A stretch of DNA of 64,000 nucleotides from positions 12,545,462 to 12,609,461 of the forward strand of contig CP154957.1 of the NCBI GenBank assembly GCA_039621445.1, in the 5' to 3' direction. Numbering within the stretch: the first letter of the stretch is position 1; the number at the start of each line of letters is the position of its first letter. Positions 58,869 to 64,000 of this stretch are shown piece after piece. The notes beneath the pieces are model-generated. The model searched no databases. It saw only the letters and a list, made by a program, of their open reading frames with translations, and was not told where the DNA came from. Source of the DNA: Euglena gracilis (taxonomy: Eukaryota > Euglenida > Euglenophyceae > Euglenales). The position numbers and the translations under genes were made by a program.

Positions 58869-59495
58869 GTTGGTGGCCCTGGCTGGCTGTCTCCCTCTGG
58901 GGGTTTTGACGCACTTTCTTGTTCTTGCCGGCCTTGGACTTGTGTTTTCGGACGGTTGCCGGACTGCGGGGAAGGAGGAGGGGGGGTCAGGGTGGGTCCA
59001 ATCGCACCCCCGGCCAAGAACGCAGAAAGGAAGGCGTGCCTGGGGCTTTTGTGAAGGCCCGTGCAGGGTGAAGGGAAAGTGGTTTGAAGGGGAGGGAAGC
59101 GTTGCGAGTCCCAATCGAACTTGCAGTGGGGATGTGCGGCGAAATTTTGGCATGATGAAACGGGAGAGGGGATCGAACGAATTTCACTGGAGAGATTTAT
59201 TTCAGCCACAGTTTGAAGAAAGAAAGAAGGTCGATGTGCGCAATTTCGCACATCGACCACTCTACAGTTCCCCTGTACAGTAACCACAAATACCTGAGAA
59301 TTCATAATGCTGAAAGTGATGTGGACTTGGCTGACTGACTTTCTGCGTCCTTGGCCGGGGGTGCGATTGGACCCACCCTGACCCCCCATGCTCCTTCCCC
59401 GCAGTCCGGCAACCGTCCGAAAACACAAGTCCAAGGTCGGCAAGAACAAGAAAGTGCGTCAAAACCCCCGGAGGGAGACAGCCAGGGCAGCCAAC
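58869..59495. repeat. internal inverted repeat with ~160-bp arms
   Basis: 58869-59029 and 59339-59495 are inverse copies with only a few differences (shared words TTTTGACGCACTTTCTTG and GGACTTGTGTTTTCGGACG). They lie inside the 58552-61482 element, far from its ends. Each arm gives an open frame of about 75 codons with the same peptide (GGFDALSCSCRPWTCVFG), but I see no family likeness. Confidence 0.85.
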
Positions 59496-59924
59496 GCCGA
59501 CCACATGCGCATTCGCGCAAATCGACCACTTTTTGTTATTCCGACCTGGCACTGATTCATGTGTTTTTTCGGTGCATTTCTGTCTGTTTTCAGAGCACAG
59601 CTGCGTCGTAAGCTCTTTCAGTTGTTGTTGTTTGGAAAGGCTCTAGGCAGCGAGGTCCGTTTGCGTTCCATGGTACTTGATCGCATCCCTTTTCACAAAT
59701 GGACGTGAGGTCGGTTTGCGCAAATGCGCACACGTGGTCGATGTGCGCATTTGCGCAAACCGACCTCATCTTCTGTCCAAAAAATCACGGTATGATGTTT
59801 CCATGTTATCATGTTCCCACTTAAGGAATCAGGAAGTTTACACACACGTAATTTTGAAATTCTGGAGGCCATTATTTTTGAAAAAAAGTCTCCAGCAATC
59901 TTGGGGGTTAAACCCTGCCCCCCA

Positions 59925-60060
59925 ACATAAGACCCCCCCCAAAAATAAGCCCCCCCCAAAAAATAAGCCCCCCCCCCCCGGGCCGATCGAGCAAAAATCC
60001 AAAAATAAGACCCCCCCCATAAATAAGACCCCCCCTGACGGCGCGAAGCGCCGGGGACGG
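59925..60060. repeat. AAAATAAG(A/C)CCCCCC degenerate repeat with hairpin
   Basis: Several units of C-run plus AAAATAAG, then GGCGCGAAGCGCCGG, and a related unit with GGCGCGAAGCGCC at 60188. Inside the 58552-61482 element, perhaps a nested insertion running to about 60360. Confidence 0.6.
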
Positions 60061-61925
60061 TGAAAATTTTCCCTGAGAAATTGCCAAAAACCCAAATTTC
60101 ACACACAAAAATGATGAAATTTCAAAAAATTTCAGATTCTTGAAGTGCAAAAAACATGCTAAATGTCAACTTACACAAATTTACACATGGCGCGAAGCGC
60201 CAAAGGAAAATTTTTAGTGTTTTTGGGAACCTGAAAAATGATGTTTTTTTTCTTATTTTTGATGTCGGTCAAGAAAAAATTCAAAAATAAGACATCCCCC
60301 TTGAGGTTTCCAGCAACGGACCCAAAAATAAGAACCGGGTCTTATTTTAGGGGGGGGGGTTTACGTGTCATTAATTTCTCCCGCGCAACTTCCAAACTGA
60401 TGGCGCGAAAACGATCGTCGTACGGTTAGAGATAAGACATGCAAACTTGCCCTTTGGATAGGACAAATTCTCTCCTGTCATATAGTGTGTTCTACTGCAT
60501 GTTTCGCATAATATAAAAATCAGAATTTCTTCACTGCACAATGGCTTCAAAAGTTTTGTGTCAACAATGGTCGGTGTGCGCAAGTGCGCACGTCAACTGT
60601 TGAGGATGAAGAGCACTCCATAACATGGAGGACAAACAAAGGTACAATTACCAGCAACCGTTCTTTGTCACACATTGCAATCGGTACCCATTCAAAATCC
60701 TTGGACAAATTTTACTTCTGAAACCAAGAAAAGGCAGGTCTTGTGTTTTTTGTGGTATTATAAAAAATGTGGAGTATATTTGTCGAATTTTAAGTGGTTC
60801 GTGTGCGCAAATGCGCACATCGACCATTCACGTATTTGCGCTCACCGACCACATTTGTATTTTGTGTAAGTGATTGGTGTGCACATTTGTGCACATCAAC
60901 CACATACAAATATATAAGTGGTCGATGTGCGCAAATGCGCACACCAACCACTTACACAAAATACAAATGTTGTCGGTGTGCGCATTTGCGCACATCGCCC
61001 TCATTTTTATAAGTATGTGTCATGTGAGTGTTCCATCGCTAGACACACATTTCAATCCGTCTAATAGCACCAGAGTTCTGAAGTTATTTATGCCACAATC
61101 GTCGCCCAATTTGCCTTCACATCATATTGTTCAAATGGTGGAAAGTTCGGTACCTTTCAAACAGGTATACAACACCCGGCAGTCACAGGCAGCACGGACA
61201 CACCAAAAGCCATAGTCGTAACAGCCAGGGTATACAACCCACCTGTTATACCGACGACAACAGCAGTCTGTCGCTCCCGACATATCAGAAAGGATCGTTA
61301 GGATTACAGTTTGAGACCTTTGTGTTTCCTAACCTGTATCGTGAGGTGTAAACCTCATATATTGCTGTTTTACCAGGTGCTTTCGGCGGTTCAAGAATAT
61401 TGTAAATGTAAAAAATGTCGATTTGCGCAATTGCGCACATCGACAAAGAAAAAAAGCTTAAGTGCGAGATGCGCCGCCTGAGTTAACCCCCCCCAGTGAA
61501 GGAAAAATGAAAGTGAATAGAGACGGATTTTTTTTTGCTCACAGTTCTCAGAATGTATTTCATTGTGAACAAAAAATTTATTTTTGACAAAGGCATTTGA
61601 GGTTGTTTGGGGTGGGTGTATTTCAACTGCAAATCCCTAACTTATCTACCGCCCGCAGCCAACCAACCAAACCAGGCCCTAAAAGCCCTGGGGGGGCTTT
61701 CAAGTGGGGCGATTTCTCAGGTTTTCCATCCAGCAAACCCCCAAGCCTTCCCTTGGCCCAAGGTAGTTTGCACGGCACACTTGGCCTGAGAAATACCAAA
61801 ACCAAGTGTGTCAGGGGTCACTGCTTTGACGTGGGTGGGGTTTCGCGAGGCAGTGGTTTGCCTGCATCTCATCTCTTGGACCTCATCTTTGGGATCAAGA
61901 GTGGCGTCCATTGTCAACAACACAG

Positions 61926-62302
61926 CGGGCTATTGACACACCCGAGGTTTGCAACACATTCCTGACAGCCTTGGCGAGAGGAGAGCAAGGGTGGAGCACT
62001 GGGGCATCAGCCAGCTCCCTGCTCCCCAGAGGGTTGCCATTCAGGCTTTCCCGAGTTGGTGGGGCTTTCCGTCATGGCTTTGGTTAGCGACGATTGCGCG
62101 ACACTTGGTTCTCGACGGAGAGGTTGTCCCGCCGCCTTTCCGTTCGCCAAGAATGGTTTGGGCTGGGCCCGGGCCCCCAGAACCCTCCCTCAGCTAGGTT
62201 TGGCCTCAGAAGAGCCTGACACCCATGTGCCCAACCGCCTCCCCCTGCTCCCCCAACGCCTGCTGCAAAATGTTCGTTTGTTGATTCTGTCCGGCAAATA
62301 CT
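61926..62302 (+). CDS. exon-like segments of an unidentified gene (incomplete)
   Basis: 62045-62122 (FPELVGLSVMALVSDD, donor GTTGTC) and 62210-62302 (VPNRLPLLPQRLLQNV then LLILSGKY, donor GTGAGT) join in phase through Glu. An earlier candidate at 61926 (RAIDTPEVCNTFLTALARG) overlaps the first exon's acceptor region and does not join cleanly. The Leu-rich pairs of helices resemble HEAT or ARM repeats, but this is only a pattern impression. The gene may continue past the right edge; the obvious next acceptor (63410) would create a stop, so another exon must intervene. Confidence 0.4.
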
Positions 62303-64000
62303 GTGAGTGCAAGATCGTCTGTTTTTGCCTTGCCCCTGCCACATGCCCGGGCCTGCCAGGGGCAAGGCCCCCGCCAGGAAACGACTCAAAATGTGCTGGG
62401 ACCCCCCCCCCCCAATTAGCCGGGATTTGGTGTTGGGCTGGGAACGATAAACGCCGATGGATGGAATGGCGGACTGACATTTGGGTGCTGCGGACAAGGA
62501 GGGAAATAACCCCCCCCCCCACTGAGTGCAGTTGTATTACTGCCGTCGAGTGGGTGGTTGGTTGGGTCTGGGGCTGAACCCACCCCTTCCCCCTGGGGGG
62601 GTTCTTGGGCAGGAGGCGTGGTGTGGGTTTCATTGCGAAGCGTCGGATTTTTCTTGGAAACGCCCTTAGACAGCCCAGTTTTGGGGGGCCCACCAGCATC
62701 TCTAATAATGCTCGGCGATTCTGGGCGATGCTGGGCGATGCTGTCAATTTTGTTTTCGAATATTCAATCTATTTTTTTTTTGGATTTGCACGGCATGTTC
62801 TATGTAAACTTCTAATTATGTCCAATTGGGGCCGTTTTCGACCGCTTTCTGCCGATTTGTGCCTTTGGGATTAATCAGGACCGTGGTGAGCAGCATTCCC
62901 GCCATTTGATGAATGACTATGCTCCAATCGTTTTTTGCGGCAGCCCTAAACACCCCGGGGGCCCAGTAGTTAATGCGGGGTACTCATACCCCCAGGGCTA
63001 AAGAAGAGGGACCGACAGCCCCCCCCCCCCCTCTGTTCCTCCACGTAGGGCTAGGGTTAGGGTGAGGTTTAGGGCTAGGATTAGGGTTAGGGTTAAGGTT
63101 GGGCAGCCCTAACCTTAACCCTAACCCGAACCCCGACCCTCCTAATCCTAACCCTAAACCTGCGCCGGAAACGGTAGCAGTAGGGTACAAGAAGATGCCC
63201 CCCCCCCCCCCGGATTTAGGGCTGCCTTTCATATTTCGTCGCTGATTCTCCCCACCATGCAATACACAGGGTCTCGTTGCATACTGCTTCAACAGTTGTT
63301 CCGTTTCTGGCATTTCGCCTGACCCTTGCCAACGCTTCTACACACACAAAGCAATAAGTCTCCCCCCCACCTCCATCCCAATCCCTGCTGTCTTCCCCCT
63401 GTCTTTCAGAACCGCCCCCCACCCATGCCCACCGGACCCGACCCTGCCTCAGGTACCGATCTGCCACCCCTGGCTTTGGTTGTGACCGCGATGTCCAAGG
63501 TCCGACCCCTCCTTTTTTTTTTTACTTTGAAATCCCCCTGGGGTTCTTTGTTCCACTCATTGATTAGTTTATGAGGTCAGAGCTCTTGGCCACCACAAAA
63601 TTGTTCGGCTCCACAAAACCAAAACCATCACTGCTCATTTGCCCCGTTGGTGGTTGGTGGGGCAAAATGGCGAAGGAAGATGAACACAAATGTGTTGGAA
63701 ACAAAGCGAAGCAGCACCAGTCACCCGGCGTTTCATTCCGGGCTTCTCTCAAGTCTGAGGCTATTTTTCTGGCAAGCCCCCCCCCCCATCCTGAGCTGGG
63801 AAGAATACTCCAACCCCTGGGGTCCAGCCTCAGCAACAGTCCACCCTCTGGGAGGGGTCCAGCCAGCACCTTTTTCCCCCCTGCCAGCACCTTTTTCCAG
63901 CCAGCTGGTTGGACCCCCCCTAAGTCGCTGGTTGGGATTGCTGCTCAGGAGGGGGTCAACGTTGAAGCTGCCGGAACCGAAAAGGCATTTATTTGCTGAA
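62303..64000. other. right-end spacer or introns with repeats
   Basis: 62400-62640 has C/G runs. 63200 onward has a possible short exon near 63410-63455 after CTGTCTTTCAG. 63780-63930 is a CCAGCC-subfamily fragment (GTCCAGCCAGCACCTTTTTCC). No complete gene. Confidence 0.45.
63048..63162. repeat. head-to-head telomere-like palindrome
   Basis: The left half reads GGGTTAGGG-type units, the right half CCCTAACCC-type units, meeting at about 63098 in GGTTGGGCAGCCCTAACC. Roughly 50 bp per arm. It is flanked on both sides by C runs (63020 and 63200). Confidence 0.85.

Larger units (their letters stand above)
58552..61482. mobile_element. CTTAGGCGGC-family DNA element, 2.9 kb non-autonomous copy
   Basis: Left end CTTAGGCGGCGCATCTCGC then ACTTAAGCTTTTTT; right end, read inverted, CTCAGGCGGCGCATCTCGC then ACTTAAGCTTTTTT, one mismatch in about 33 bp. 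Flanked by a perfect duplication TTAAC (58547-58551 and 61483-61487). Interior palindromes are of GATGTGCGCAAATGCGCAC type, about 59233-59265, 59505-59530, 59710-59770, 60570-60600, 60805-60865, 60885-61010 and 61410-61445. No transposase-like frame. Length almost equals the copy at 28173-31070, but most internal sequence differs. Confidence 0.87.

Overview
This window is nuclear DNA of a microbial eukaryote, probably an alga or other unicellular protist. The coding regions are split into many short exons (35-220 nt), with GT-AG introns of 0.1-4 kb. Exons are GC-rich and well phased; introns and spacers are full of dinucleotide runs, homopolymeric G/C tracts, hairpin-rich repeats and degenerate CCCTAA (TTAGGG-type) tracts. 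The glutathione S-transferase has the sigma-like form typical of stramenopile, alveolate and haptophyte algae, which favours that part of the tree. I cannot name the species. Acceptors are followed by any base, which argues against a dinoflagellate.

Every gene I can support lies on the + strand. In order they are: (1) the 3' end of a PKA-regulatory-subunit-like cyclic-nucleotide-binding protein (294-1619); (2) an unidentified protein of about 190 residues with a Cys-rich segment (5069-8104); (3) a large ERMARD/DUF4209-type protein of about 19 exons (8804-26555); (4) a short unidentified terminal exon (27605-27786); (5) a complete three-exon, 101-residue protein of unknown function (31736-34227); (6) pieces of a probable single-pass membrane protein (about 37279-39600); (7) a complete eight-exon glutathione S-transferase (40792-48489); (8) an antibiotic-biosynthesis-monooxygenase-like (dimeric alpha/beta barrel) protein (55151-58214, first exon not found); (9) exon-like segments near the right edge (61926-62302). 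Gene models were built by eye, using reading-frame phase across each junction and family motifs that continue through it.

The rest is accessory DNA. The most notable part is a family of three non-autonomous DNA elements (20044-20644, 28173-31070, 58552-61482). They share terminal inverted repeats beginning CTTAGGCGGC, have 5-bp target duplications (two exact, one with a mismatch), and carry internal arrays of TTTGCGCAAATGCGC-type palindromes. A second family of small hAT-like elements has CAGGGGTTTTTTT ends and imperfect 8-bp duplications. A third structure (2990-4790) is a pair of inverted arrays of GC-rich palindromes around a telomere-like core. Long (CA)n/(GT)n runs sit at 17.2, 20.7, 33, 40.4 and 55.5 kb, mostly inside introns. 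The genes share no obvious pathway; the window reads as ordinary housekeeping genes in a repeat-invaded, one-directional gene row.
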